From positions 11,281,106-11,345,105 of the forward strand of contig OZ023196.1 in assembly GCA_963995505.1 (NCBI GenBank): a stretch of 64,000 bases of DNA, in the 5' to 3' direction. Within the stretch, counting starts at the first letter, position 1. Every line of letters begins with the position of its first letter. Shown piece after piece: positions 21,211-32,909 of the stretch. This DNA is from Hypericum androsaemum. Taxonomy: Eukaryota > Streptophyta > Magnoliopsida > Malpighiales > Hypericaceae. Made by a program: the position numbers and the translations under genes. Below the pieces are notes generated by a model, which saw only the letters and a list, made by a program, of their open reading frames with translations, did no database searches and was not told where the DNA came from.

Positions 21211-22202
21211 TTCCCCTCCTCTTGAAAAGGATTTGTCCTCAAATCATCACCTACATCAAACGGGCTTAAGTCAGAAATATTGAAAGTTAAACTTACATTA
21301 TATTCACCAGGTAAATCAAGTTTGTAAGCATTATCGTTGAGGCGTTCGAGAACTTGAAAGGGACCATCTCCTCGTGGTAGCAACTTGGAACGTCGATGCG
21401 CTGGAAAATGTTCCTTCCTCATATGTAACCAGACCCAATCACCAGGTTTAAAGACCACCTTATGCCATCCCTTGTTTGCTTGTTTTGCATACTGCTCTGT
21501 TCGACGCTCGATGTTCAACCTAGCCTTCTCATGCAGCTACTTGACAAAATCAACCTTCTTCTTTCCATCTAAGTTAACATACTCAGTTGAAGGCAAAGGG
21601 CTTAAATCCAAAGGAGTTAAAAGGTTAAATCCATACACAAGTTCAAACGGTGAGAATTGAGTAGCAGAATGAACAGACCGGTTATAAGCAAACTCAACAT
21701 GTGGCAAACAATCTTCCCAAGTTTTAATGTTTTGCTTAATGAGTGCCCTTAACAAAGTAGACAAAGTCCTATTTACGACTTCTATTTGACCATCAGTTTG
21801 TGGATGACAAGTAGTAGACAACAATAGCTTAGTGCCTAACTTACACCACAAAGTCTTCCAGAAATAGCTCAAGAACTTAGTATCTCTATCTGAAATAATC
21901 GTTCTAGGCATGCCATGTAGTCTCACGACCTCTCTAAAGAACAAATCAGCAATATGCGAAGCATCATCAGTTTTATGACATGGAATAAAATGTGCCATCT
22001 TGGAAAATCTATCAACAACCACAAAAATAGAATCTCTCCCACGTTTAGTCCTAGGCAGACCTAACACAAAATCCATGGAAATGTCAATCAAAGGCTCACT
22101 AGGAATAGGTAGAGGGGTATACAAACCGTGGGGCTGAACTTTTGACTTAGCTTGCCTACATGTGATGCATCTGCCATATATTCGCTCGACGTCACGCTTC
22201 AT
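21099..22202 (-). pseudogene. Integrase of the inner element
   Basis: Two in-frame blocks separated by a stop at 21537-21539. The zinc finger cysteines are in [12 protein letters not shown]. The DDE core is complete: D in [13 protein letters not shown] in [12 protein letters not shown] in [11 protein letters not shown]. The C-terminal domain follows (FKPGDWVWLHMRKEHFPAHR, then LTFNISDLSPFDVGDDLRTN). The last residues are read out of frame because of a 1-bp loss near 21150. The element copy in the right LTR keeps the intended ending. Confidence 0.92.
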
Positions 22203-22223
22203 GTGTGGCCAATAGAAGTGTTC

Positions 22224-23570
22224 CTACAAAATTGTCAGAGTCTTTGCAACTCCAAAATGACCCATTAAGCCCCCACCATGGGATTCCTGCACTAACAACT
22301 CTCTCAACGAACAATTAGGCACACATAACTTATTTTCTCGAAATAAGAACCCTTCATGCCTAAAGAATTTACCATATGTAATTTTCTCAGAATCTTTGTA
22401 CAACTCAGAAAAGTCACTATCATCAGCATATAGTTCCTTAATGTGCTCAAAACCAAGCAATTTTGCATCAAGAGTAGAAATTAATGCGTACCTTCGAGAA
22501 AGTGCATCAGCTACCACATTTTCCTTACCTTGCTTATATCGAATGACGTACGAAAATGTCTCAATGAACTCCACCCAACGTGCATGCCTTTTGTTTAGCT
22601 TGTGCTGACCCTTCAAGTGTTTCAATGACTCATGGTCAGTGTGAATCACGAATTCCTTAGGCCATAGGTAATGTTGCCATATTTCCAAAGTTCGAACCAA
22701 TGCGTACAACTCCTTGTCATACGTTGAGTAGTTTAAGGCTGCCCCACTTAGTTTTTCGCTAAAGTAAGCAATTGGTCGTCCTTCTTGCATAAGAACAGCG
22801 CCGATACCAACACCTGAAGCATCACATTCAACCTCAAATGCCTTAGAAAAGTTAGGTAAAGACAATAAAGGTGCATTTATCAACTTCTCTTTAATTAGCT
22901 GAAATGCCTTTTCTTGTTCTTCTCCCCATCGAAATCCGACATTCTTCTTGATCACTTCAGTAAGTGGTGCAGCTATGCTACTGAAGTCTTCCACAAACCT
23001 TCGGTAGAAGCTAGCTAGTCCATGAAAACTCCGAACATTAGCAACACTTGTGGGACTTGTCCACTCTTGGATTGCACGTACCTTCTCTTCATCGACCTGT
23101 ATACCTTCTGCACTAACAACAAATCCCCAGAACACAAGCTTGTTTGTGCAAAAAGTACACTTCTTCATATTGGCAAATAACTGATCTTTTCTAAGTGCAT
23201 CTAGAACAGATTTCAAATGTACTACATGATCTTCCAAGCTTTCGCTATAAATCAGTATATCATCAAAATAAACGACAACAAATCTGCCAATAAATGGACG
23301 CAAAACATGATTCATAAGTCTCATAAATGTGCTAGGAGCATTAGACAATCCAAAAGGCATGACCATCCATTCATATAAACCATATTTTGTTTTAAAGGCA
23401 GTTTTCCACTCGTCTCCTTCTTTCATTCTAATCTGATGATAACCACTTTTCAAATCAATCTTAGAAAACATACAAGATCCATGTAGCTCATCTAACATAT
23501 CATCTAAACGAGGAATAGGATGACGATACTTTACCGTTATGTTGTTGATGGATCGACAATCAAAACACAT
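22224..23570 (-). pseudogene. Reverse transcriptase and RNase H of the inner element
   Basis: A 448-codon frame. Reverse transcriptase motifs are [40 protein letters not shown] and the catalytic [13 protein letters not shown]. The RNase H domain follows with [49 protein letters not shown] and [11 protein letters not shown], carrying the expected acidic residues. It ends in the first half of the integrase zinc finger ([10 protein letters not shown]) at a stop (22224-22226). Another stop at 23574-23576 precedes it where the family has Trp. Confidence 0.94.
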
Positions 23571-23732
23571 TCTCTATGTTCCATCTTTCTTCGGTACAAG
23601 TAAAACTGGAACAGCGCAAGGACTCATGCTTTCTCTCACATACCCCTTCCCTAACAACTCATTTACTTGTCGTGCAAGCTCTTTTGTCTCCTTAGGGTTG
23701 CTCCTATAGGCTGGACGATTCGGAATTGCAGC

Positions 23733-25814
23733 TCATGGAATAAAGTCAATTTGATGTTCAATTCCTCGGATTGGTGGTAACCCCGGTGGTAATTCCTCGG
23801 GAAAGACATCTTCAAACTCCTGCAAAAGAGTAACAACGATACTTGGCAAAGCATGATCCAATTCGTTAGTGTTCAAAAGTGCCTCTTTGTACCTAAGTAC
23901 AATCATTGGCTGTTTTGAAAGACAAGCTTGCTTGATATCACTCACTCCCGCATAATAACTCTTTTTCAGACCCTCATATTTTCTCTCATTGGCCGTTTTT
24001 CCTTCAACTTTTTTGGCTTCTTTTATTCTTTCACCATCTTTCTTTCCAGTTCTCACATCATTTTTCTCATTGGCCGTTTTTCCTTCCTTTTTTTTGGCTT
24101 CTTTTTTCCTTTCAATTCTTTTCTTTTGTTCTATTTTTCTTTTTTCATCACTTTCCATTTGCAATTTCAATTGATCTTCAAAGACTTGCTGTGGTGTCAA
24201 TGGCACAAGAGTGACTGCTCGTCGGTTGAGTACAAAAGAGTACTTGTTGGTGAAGCCATCATGCGTCACTCGTCTATCAAACTGCCATGGCCTTCCAAGC
24301 AACAAGTGTCCAGCTTGCATTGGCACTACATCACATAACACCTCATCTTCATACTTGCCAATCTGAAATGCCACTAACACTTGCCTTTCCACCCTTATTT
24401 CTCTACTATCATTCAGCCATTGTAGCTTGTATGGCCTAGGGTGCTTCTTCATGAGCAACCCTAATTTTTCCACCATTGTAGTGCTTGCAACATTAGTACA
24501 ACTTCCCCCATCAATAATGACACTACAGACCTTGTCCTTGACATAGCACCTTGAATGGAAGATGTTCTCCTGTTGTACAACGTCGTCAACTTCTTTTTCC
24601 TGCAAGCTCAAAGCTCTCCTAGTCACCAAAGTCAATGAATCAGGAGCTACGAACTCCTCCTCTAAAATGTCCTCCAATGAGGGCATGCTATCATTGTCTG
24701 AATCTTCCTTATCAGTCTCGACTTCTCCATTATCTTGCATCACCATGATCTGCTTGTTAGGACATTGACTTGCGATGTGCCCTCTTCCCTGACACTTAAA
24801 ACACTTAATGTCACGATTCCTGGAAATAGTGGCTTCCATCTTTTGTTGTGGAGTGCTATTGGTTCTCTCCATCTTTTGCTCCATTTTGGACGCTTGTGAC
24901 TTGTCCAACTTCTTTCCATAGTTTGGCTTCCAAGAAGAAGCACCAGATGTTGCTCGTGAAACTCCCATCTTCTTTGATTGTTTCTCCACTTTGATTGCCA
25001 TGTGCACCATATCTTCCAACTCTACATAGTGTTGTAACTCCACCTTATCTTGAATCTCAGGGTTTAATCCACACAGAAACCTAGCCATAGTGGCTTCTCG
25101 ATCTTCCTCAACATTGGCTCGAATCATGGCAATCTTCATCTCCTTGTAGTAATCCTCCATACTCATATTCCCTTGTCGAAGTCCTTGTAACTTCTTATAC
25201 AGCTCCCGATAGTAATGACTAGGAACAAATCATTTTCTCATCACCACTTTCATCTCTTCCCATGTTTCAATTAGTCGTTCTCCATACCGTCTCCTGCTTG
25301 TAACAAATTGATCCCACCAAGTAATAGCATAATCAGAAAACTCAGTCACAGCAAGCTTTGCCTTCTTTGCTTCAGAATAGTTGTGGCAATCAAAAATAAA
25401 TTCAATCTTCTTCTCCCACTCGAGGTACACTTCTGGATCAGACCTTCCTTTAAACGATGGGATCTTCAACTTGATACTTCCCAAGTTGTCATCACCCCTA
25501 TGCCTAACATCTCTAGGATGTCGTTCATTCCTCCTACTACTAATGGCAGAACCGCTATCATCTTCTTCATAGACACCAAAATCTGCCTCGTCTCCACCCC
25601 TTCCTTCCCTAGGTGGCACTCTTCCTCCTCGTGCAATAGAGGCTCTTTGTGGCTGCCCGGTACGTGAATTCTCCAACTCATCTATTCGCACTTGCAACGG
25701 CTCTATCTCCGCCCTCATTAGTTGTCTAAACTACCCCAACAAAGATTCCACAAACAACTTTTGATCAGCATTGCCTAAAGTACCTTCTCCACTCCTTTCA
25801 TCATTGTGAGACAT
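23733..25814 (-). pseudogene. Gag and protease of the inner element
   Basis: The frame opens at 25814 (MSHNDERSGEG...) and has stops at 25731-25733 and 25230-25232. It then continues from 25229 through the Gag core, a CCHC zinc knuckle ([17 protein letters not shown]) and the protease. The protease active site reads IIDGGSCTN, where canonical elements have D-S/T-G. Next come [20 protein letters not shown], a Lys/Glu-rich linker and the entry to reverse transcriptase (EEFPP-like [17 protein letters not shown]). It stops at 23733-23735. Opposite-strand frames in the Lys-rich linker are shadows. Confidence 0.92.
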
Positions 25815-26372
25815 ATTGCTGCAAGAAAACAAGGTTAGATAAACAATGGACCTCACCAATTCTCTCCGTCACGTGTTTACACTCAAGGATGTGATGCTCT
25901 CAATTCCCTCGTGTTTCACTCAACAATTGGCTCTTATTCACTCTAATATTCTTACCACTCTTGCCTTTTTCCACTCGTTGACTACTCTCTTGGATCTGTT
26001 GGAACCAATTCAAACACAGTAGATGTCTCTATCAACAAGATCTAATAAAGCAATGGTTCTTTCAGCACGGGAATGATCTAAAATAACAAAGTAGCAATAT
26101 TGCAAAAAAAAATCTGGTCTACGTTTTAACAATCCTTCTATCAACTTTCCTTTCTTTTTGGACTTCTTTTCCTTTTCTTTTGAGTTCTTTTCTTTTCTTG
26201 GCTGCTGCAACAACCCTTCTTTTCTTTTATTTTCTTTTTTTTTGTTCCTTTTTTTTGGATTTTTTTTCTGTAACTAAGAAACAATCAGATAATGAACTAC
26301 TAACTCTCTAATCTGAATACTAACATAAACAAACGAAAATTCAAAGATAGATAAGTCTGAAGTAGAGCCTAA

Positions 26373-26384
26373 GCTCTGATACCA
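26373..26384 (-). other. Primer-binding site of the inner element (tRNA-iMet)
   Basis: The minus strand reads TGGTATCAGAGC, the standard complement of the initiator-methionine tRNA 3' end. It lies two bases from the end of the 5' LTR. Confidence 0.92.
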
Positions 26385-26386
26385 AC

Positions 26387-26965
26387 TGATGTGAATCTTG
26401 TTACGGATCCACGCAGAAGCCGGATCTTCTACGTTCAGAATGATGGAGATCTCAACCCGTTGTTTACGCCTCTGCAAGAACCTCAGTATTGAATAACCTT
26501 GACCCGCTGCTGTAGGGAAACAAGAACCTCGATCTTAAAATGAATATGCCACAAACGGTGGTGGATGAACCGTTCGATAAGTGGTCGTTCGTGCAAGAAC
26601 TAATCAGCCCGCAAGAACCAAAAGGGAGTCAACAACTCACGAAATTTTATTCAGCCAAAAGAAAGTGTCTCCTTATTCTGTTTGTGCCTTTATAAATAGG
26701 CAAAGTTTAGAGACTCCTAATTCGAATTGAGATATGCTCAAAATGAAATCAAGACATAATTAACTTCCTAAACAGCCTTAACGATGTTTATGGGCTTCTT
26801 ATTAGCTTCTGGGTCACCAATGGGCTTCAACAGATTGGCTTGAGCCCAAATTTCTTGAATTAAGGCATTGAACTCAGCTTGAAACTTCTTGGCTCTCGCT
26901 CTTGTGAGTGGTCCGTTTGGCACTTGAACTTGATCTTTTGGTGTCCTTATTGTGGTGGGAGGATT
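26387..26965 (-). repeat. 5' LTR of the inner element, end missing
   Basis: It matches 20467-21210 but lacks about 165 bp. The deletion joins two 'tgaaat' copies, so it looks like a microhomology deletion. The pol C-terminus copy inside it (26768 to about 26965) reads GPLTRARAKKFQ...PINIVKAV and stop, in one frame. The outermost bases (TGATAGG) are absent at the junction with the outer element. Confidence 0.88.
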
Positions 26966-26980
26966 TCTGATACCATAATT

Positions 26981-28243
26981 TGTCACGACCCAAAAAGTGA
27001 AGTGACAAATGTCTGAGGTATTAATTACCTCAAAAGGCACCAGACTTTATTACGAAATAGTTTAAAATATCCAAAAGTATCCAATTATTCAAAAACTGAA
27101 CGAGTGTTATCAAAATAAATACTAAAGTCTGAAATTCGACAGCCTTTATTATTGGATAGGAAAACAACGATGATGCATGCAGATGAACCCCTCTACTCTC
27201 GATACTCCCGATCCCGGACCTCATCTGAAATACATATGACTAGGGTGAGGTGAATAACCCAGTAAGTGGAACAAAAACGAACATACTTCACAAACATATT
27301 AAACTCAGAATACTCATAAAAGACTACTTAACTAACTAAACCAAATAGGACTCCGGAGCCTAACATATTCATGAAAAGTACCCTTACATTCCCTCGTTGC
27401 GGGTCCAAAAGATAGAAGGGTATCCCCACGAGCCCAGATAATTTACACACTCCATATCCATTTGATCACACGCACCTAGGGTTACTCGACAACCCCTTTG
27501 AAATGATGTGTATAAACTATAGGGCCCATAAGGTATGGAAATAATCCCGCCACTCAAAAACAGAACATACCAGTTGTACATCGCAACTTATCATACTTAG
27601 AATTCGGACATAAGCAATGCAGATCCATAAACCATACATAATCATGAAATTTTGAAAATTAGCAAAACATTACGGATCAAAAAATAATACAGAAACAGAA
27701 TCATTAGTATTACATAAATTAGATTAAATCAGAATCAAATCTGAGTCGTATGTGTTTCAAACAACCACGAATTCTACTTACCTGACGTTGCTCCTAAATC
27801 CTTAAACCTTCACGAGCCTAATCCAACGATCCTTCAGAAACCCCTTGGAGTCCGACTTGTCCCCTCACAGATTCGTCCTCACCACCTTTTGTTTGGGAGA
27901 CAGAATACATGCTTTGTTTGAGAATCAGTCGAGTCAGATTTAAGAAGGAAAAGCAGTGATAAAAGTTTAATCTCCTCGTACAGTGATTCCCGGATGGTCT
28001 TGTCCTCTCCTGGCACCTCCTCCCGAGTTGGATTTTGCTCCTCACCTTCACAGTCAGAGAAAAATTATGGGTGTTATTTTTGTAACAGGATGGACGGCCT
28101 ACGGGCCTATTTATCATGGCTTTCAAGGCTAAAAACCCTAATCCGCCCAGGTTACCCTAATACAGCTAGGGTTTATGTATAGAAAATTATCTTTTGCTCC
28201 CCAAACTTTAGAAAGTTAACACTTTAGTTTCTCGATTCTTATA
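26981..28243 (-). repeat. 5' LTR of the Tekay-like element
   Basis: 1263 bp. It starts TGTCACGACC on the + strand and ends before the gactt duplication. It pairs with 13860-15153. Confidence 0.93.
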
Positions 28244-28248
28244 GACTT

Positions 28249-29721
28249 TGACTCCATTAAAATTTCTAGACAACCAAAAGTTTAATCCTACAATTCAAAA
28301 ATAAATAATTTGATCTAACTTATTAGAGAATAAAATGTAGATCTTCTTCCAAGATTTTTTTGAACTAATATCTCTATGAACATACAAATGAGTGTATTTT
28401 ACACTCATCAACAACCAATAATCTATATCATGACTATCAATAACGACTAGTTGATTTACCAACTCACTCTAACCTTCCTCGACAATTAGGTTTAACTCTA
28501 ATTCTAGTTAAGATCGTCAAGTAGAAATGGAATTAATTTCCAAAATATTATTCCTTAACGAGGTAGCAAGAAAAAGGTTTTTTTTAGGGAAGCAAGAAAA
28601 AGTATTACCATTCAGATAGTGCCATAAAATAAGTTTTTTTCTCAAATGGGTAAAACAATTAGATATATTCCCAAGGGTATAAAGTTTTGAAAATGTTGGA
28701 AAACAATTAGATATATCTAAGTGATTTTAATTTAAAAATATTTGACTCAATTAATTATTTTCAATCCAGGATATTTATGTGATTTTAAATGGTTATCAAA
28801 TACGCGGTCCGACCGGTAGTCTGGCCAGTCGGATTGCGATTCCGTCAGAAGAGCGTACCAGGTTTGACCAGAAAACTGCCCACCTTACCAACCGCCCAAA
28901 AAATAGTCGGACCGGATGGTTTGACTGAATTTTTGACTCTATTTTTTCTGGTTCGTAAGGTTGAACCAAAAAATCAGCTATTTTGACCAAAAAATCATGG
29001 TTGGTCAGATATTTTGACCAAAAAAATTGACCAAACCATAATAAAAAAGAGAAAAATTATGTTTAGTCAAATATTTTCTTCTTTTTTAGGATTTCAAAGT
29101 TATGGTGGGTCAAATAAGAAAGAAAAAGTTGGGGTTATGGGTAATTAAAATATTAATAAAAATACTTTTTAATATATATAAAAAGTACCGGTCCTACCGG
29201 CAGTCCAACCAGTCGGACCAGTTGAAACGCCACCCAGAGGCAAGAGCGGGTGGCTCTCCGAGTCGTATTTGAAAATCATGTCAATTTTTCGATACTGCAA
29301 AATACTAAATTTGAAAGAAAAAAAATCAGTGGAGTTGTCCCTGTACAATGCTTCGGCGGGGGATCTACGCTGAAGCACCTAGGGTGACCACGGTTCGAAT
29401 AAAACTATTAAACCAACCGGATTTTGGGCCCTAAAAATGGACCGCTTTTATGAACGATCGGTCGGAGAACGTTTTTTAAAACTATGAAATTAACCGCATT
29501 CGGAACCATGGACTGTTCTAAAAACCGTATTTGAAGTATGATCGATCACTCCTAGAAGCACCCTCCTTGTCCGGCATCTGGGAATTCCACCCAGCTAAGC
29601 AAACCAAATACTAAAATTCCAATTCAGATGAGGTAACAAAAGAAAAATATAAAAACGAATAAAACCGCGAAACTCCCAATTTCACCATCCGAAAGAGGAA
29701 ACCCTAAGATTGAACTCTATA
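28249..29721. other. Intergenic region upstream of the rhomboid-like gene
   Basis: No gene is seen. Around 28795-28930 and 29190-29490 there are 'gtccgaccggtagtctggcc' and 'accggcagtccaaccagtcggac' phrases resembling the MITE-like family near 35115 and 40519, but I could not fix its ends. 29650-29721 looks like the 5' leader of the next gene. Confidence 0.5.
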
Positions 29722-32488
29722 ATGAGCACCCCCGCCCTTCCCGGAGTACGATTCTCTTCAGCCTCGATCTGATCTCTATCTCTGTCGTTTGATTTAGTTC
29801 CGACTGCTTTTTTTACTGACTGATTTTTTTTGTCGTTTTTTTGGGGGGTTAGGGAACGACCAGCTTGGTGACGGGGTTCACTCGGCTGTGCAAAGGGCTA
29901 GCGGTCGTCCTCGTGGCCGGTCACGTTGTCGTCCGGGTTGTCCCCTCCGCGGTCGCCTACCTCGCCCTTATCCCTGCTAGGTCTGCATTTCATTTGTTTC
30001 TTTATTTCGCATTTTTCCGTTTGATGGATCATTGTGTAGTTGAGATTGAGAGAGTTCGGAGAGGCGTAGCCCCGACTGTTGGTACGAATTGGATGTTTTG
30101 GAAGTAGGATTGGTGTACTTTTTCAACTTGGTTTGGTGCGTAGCGGATAAAGAATGCGAGATCGAGAGGTTGAGCTGTGGAATCGAGTTGGATGTATGGT
30201 GCATTGGCATTCTGCATTCTTCCTGAAACGTGAAGCGTAGGACGGTTTGCTGATTAGAAAGTTCTTCTTCTGGGTTATTGGCTTGCATCATTTCTGGTTG
30301 AAAGGTTTTGTCTTGGTTTGACATGGCCCTCCGGGTAGGGCTATGGACTACCCTGTAGCAAAGTGACTTCTCGGAGTCCGACCTCGTTCACCTGATTGGA
30401 GTTGCTGGTCTGGCACAAAGTGCGAGATAGAGAGTTTTGAGTGGTGACCCTTATTGGTGGAGGAGGTTGGCAATTGCAACATGTCATCGCACAGTTGGAT
30501 AGTACGTGGTCCTCCATGTTGGATATGGTCTGCTTAAGAATCTTTCTTATTTTCAATCTATCTGGGTAGTAAAAAGGCAAACACATGTTGGAGTGTGATT
30601 AATTTTATCTGGCAAGTTGTTTGCCTTCCAGTGATTTGCTCGTCTGTTTTTAATTTGTAGGACCATTCCTTTTGCATGGAACCTTGTCACCGCAGGTTAT
30701 ATTGAGCAGTCTATATATGGGGTACGCATTTCCTGTCTAAATTAAATACTGTCAGTTTCACTCCGGATGTACTTTGCCAAAATAATGTTCTAATAACTGA
30801 AATTCAATTTGTAGGTGGTTGCCAGCACAGTATGCCTCCTAATACTGGGGAAGCTGCTTGAACCTGTATGGGGGTCCAAGGAGTTCTTGAAGTTCACGTT
30901 CATAGTTAACTGTCTTACATCTGTCTGTGTTTTTATTACTGCTATTGCCTTGTACTACACTACGAGGCTGGAAAGTTACCTGTAAGTTTGTCGGTTCATC
31001 CTATATCTTTGATTGCTTTAATGTACCACCTGAACTTGATTTTGTCTTCGTATTTTGGAGATAAAATGATGCTCTTCCAGTTTTCTTTTCACCCCTCAAA
31101 AAAAAAAAAGTTTTCTTTTCGAATAATAGAACAAAAATCAGTTGTCTACTTAGGAAGATCTCTCAAAACAAATATAGTTTTTTTTTTCATTCATGTGTCT
31201 TGTATGCAAGTCCCTTCTCTTTTGTTACATGCCTCTTTTTGTTGTCTAGGTACATGCCTATTTCTGGCTTCCAAGGAGTCATATGTGGTTTCTTGGTTGG
31301 AATTAAGCAAATCATACCTGACCAGGAGCTATCCTTACTGAAAATAAGGGCTAAGGTATTGCTATTATTGAATTTCCATTTCCATTCTGGGTTCCTTTGT
31401 TTTTTTTTCCACAAGATTTGTTAAAGTTGAGAGATGTGTTCCCTTACTAATGTGTTTTTTCGAATGCTTGCAGTGGTTTCCTTCTATTGTGCTTTTGATA
31501 TCGATAGCTGTCAGTTTCTTTACACCAGATTCTGTAACTTATCTTCCCACTATAATATTTGGAACATACATGAGTTGGATCTACCTGAGATACCTACAAA
31601 GAAAACCAGAGACAAAACTTAGGGGTGATCCTAGTGAGGATTTTGCATTCTCATCATTCTTCCCTGAATTTCTAAGGTACTTCAGGGCCTCTGTCAACCT
31701 CATTCGTCTTTTCAGAAGTTTGACAAGTTTGTCTGAATGCTACTGTCTCTCTGCTATTCTGCTTTCCAGACCAGTCATTGATCCCGTTGCATCGATTTTC
31801 CACCGCTTACTTTGTGGGAGATGTGATACTTCAGTTGAATCTCATGGCTACCCTCTGGGGAGTGCCCCCTTACCTGGTTCTGATCCAATTGAGGCATCAA
31901 GGAGAAGGTAAAAACCACGGTTTTATCTTCCATGTTTGTTGGTCTACTCTGTTTGAGAAGGGAACCGGATACTATTTAGGAGGAAGAACCTTCCTCCTAA
32001 AGCGAGTTTTTAAACCAAACATTTCCTAGGATGGGTTTCATTCAAAATGGAAATTGGCTTGAAACATGTACAGAGAAATTGACTAGAAAGAAAAACAAGA
32101 CTATCAGATTATAATAGCTGGTCGACTTTCTGTATAATTTTCTTTTCCATAACTATTTTTGTTACCTTGAACATGAAACAGAGCTTTGGGTTTAACAAAT
32201 TGAACTGTCTGTTTACGGTTATTTGCCACTGGTGATCTACAGTTCACGAATTAAGCATGCAATTTCATTCGAACTTTTAGCATCATCGTAAGTAGCAAAA
32301 CATACAAACATGCTTCTAGAACCATTGCATATTTTACGTAATTGGTTGCTTCATGTGTTATCGTGACAAAATCTGCCCATTGCAGAGAGAGAGGTGCTAG
32401 AGCACTAGAAGAAAGATTAGCAGAAAGGTTGGCTGCTGCACGCAGTTCAGAAGATTCTAAAAAAGATGATGCAGAGGAGAATGTTTGA
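29722..32488 (+). CDS. RBL19: Rhomboid-like protein 19 (TMEM115 homologue), 8 exons
   Basis: Exons, all with GT-AG introns and matching phase: 29722-29745, 29853-29980, 30661-30721, 30815-30981, 31250-31355, 31474-31676, 31770-31907, 32386-32488. They total 930 nt, giving 309 aa. Recognisable blocks are TGFTRLCKGLAVVLVAGHVV (first membrane segment), IPFAWNLVTAGYIEQSIYGV, GKLLEPVWGSKEFLKF, YMPISGFQGVICGFLVGIKQ, and TYLPTIIFGTYMSWIYLRYL. A basic/acidic cytosolic tail follows (ALEERLAERLAAARSSEDS). These are hallmarks of plant RBL19 and animal TMEM115, Golgi proteins of the rhomboid superfamily. The canonical rhomboid catalytic Ser/His pair is not evident, so a non-proteolytic role in Golgi trafficking is likely. 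The first exon encodes only 8 residues, so its exact start is the least certain part. It is convergent with MLO-A, 463 bp apart. Confidence 0.92.
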
Positions 32489-32882
32489 CAGAATCTATAT
32501 GAAACCCTAGATGGATCTGCATTCAGTCCTCGATACCGGATACAGATGATTCAATGGAAACTACATTGTATGGTCAACGTCGCAGACAAGTGTTTCTGTT
32601 GTTTGGTAACAATTTTGTCACCCTTGTCTACAGACGAGCTCGTATACAAAACAAGCAGTATTTTTTATCTTTATTTCCTTCTATAGATTCAATTAATTTG
32701 ATGTTTCCTTCTACAAAATATGAAACAAAAGGATGCGACAGAAAAAAAGCACAACAAAAGGAAAAAAAGCCAACAAAGTTCCTACGTATACTCAATTTCA
32801 CTACGTATTTTCTACGTGTTTCAATTTGATGTTTGCAAGTGTATTTTACTACGTATACTCTTCCATACACTTGCAATTTCCT

Positions 32883-32909
32883 CTCTCTCTCTCTATATAT
32901 ATATATATA
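32883..32909. repeat. (CT)n(TA)n microsatellite
   Basis: 'ctctctctctcta' followed by 'tatatatatatata', just beyond the MLO-A stop codon. A shorter (TA) run occupies the same place in the paralogous copy near 58232-58246. Confidence 0.9.

Larger units (their letters stand above)
20467..26965 (-). mobile_element. Inner Ty3/gypsy retrotransposon, CRM-like
   Basis: The left LTR (3') is 20467-21210 and the right LTR (5') about 26387-26965. The complete left LTR has TGAT...ATCA termini. The primer site complement GCTCTGATACCA is at 26373-26384, and the polypurine tract (AAGAGGAGGGGAA on the minus strand) ends at 21211. One long gag-pol frame runs from 25814 to about 21100, broken by in-frame stops. 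By eye the LTRs differ at about 9 of the first 300 bp, fewer than in the outer element, as expected for the later insertion. The right end lacks the first few LTR bases and there is no target duplication there. Assignment to the CRM group rests on coding overlap with the LTR and general resemblance, and is tentative. Confidence 0.92.
13860..28243 (-). mobile_element. Tekay/Del-like Ty3/gypsy retrotransposon, nested host
   Basis: The 3' LTR is 13860-15153 and the 5' LTR 26981-28243, flanked by the exact 5-bp duplication gactt at 13855-13859 and 28244-28248. Next to the 5' LTR, the complement of TGGTATCAGA (26966-26975) is an initiator-Met tRNA primer site. Next to the 3' LTR, 'ttcttccccccttaa' is the complement of the polypurine tract. 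Reading leftwards come gag, protease/RT, RNase H, integrase and a chromodomain, all with stops and frameshifts. A second element (20467-26965) sits in the leader between primer site and gag. By eye the LTRs differ at about 17 of the first 240 bp, so the insertion is not recent. Confidence 0.95.

Noticed and set aside
23928..24338. 136-codon Phe/Ser-rich frame that looks like a membrane protein
   Set aside because: It is the antisense shadow of the Lys/Glu-rich linker of the inner element's polyprotein.
26373..26384. tRNA-like sequence matching initiator Met tRNA
   Set aside because: Only the 12-nt primer-binding complement is present. No tRNA gene or cloverleaf.
31450..31911. Single 153-codon frame in the rhomboid-like gene
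   Set aside because: It reads through an intron (31677-31769). The spliced exons 6 and 7 give the correct protein.
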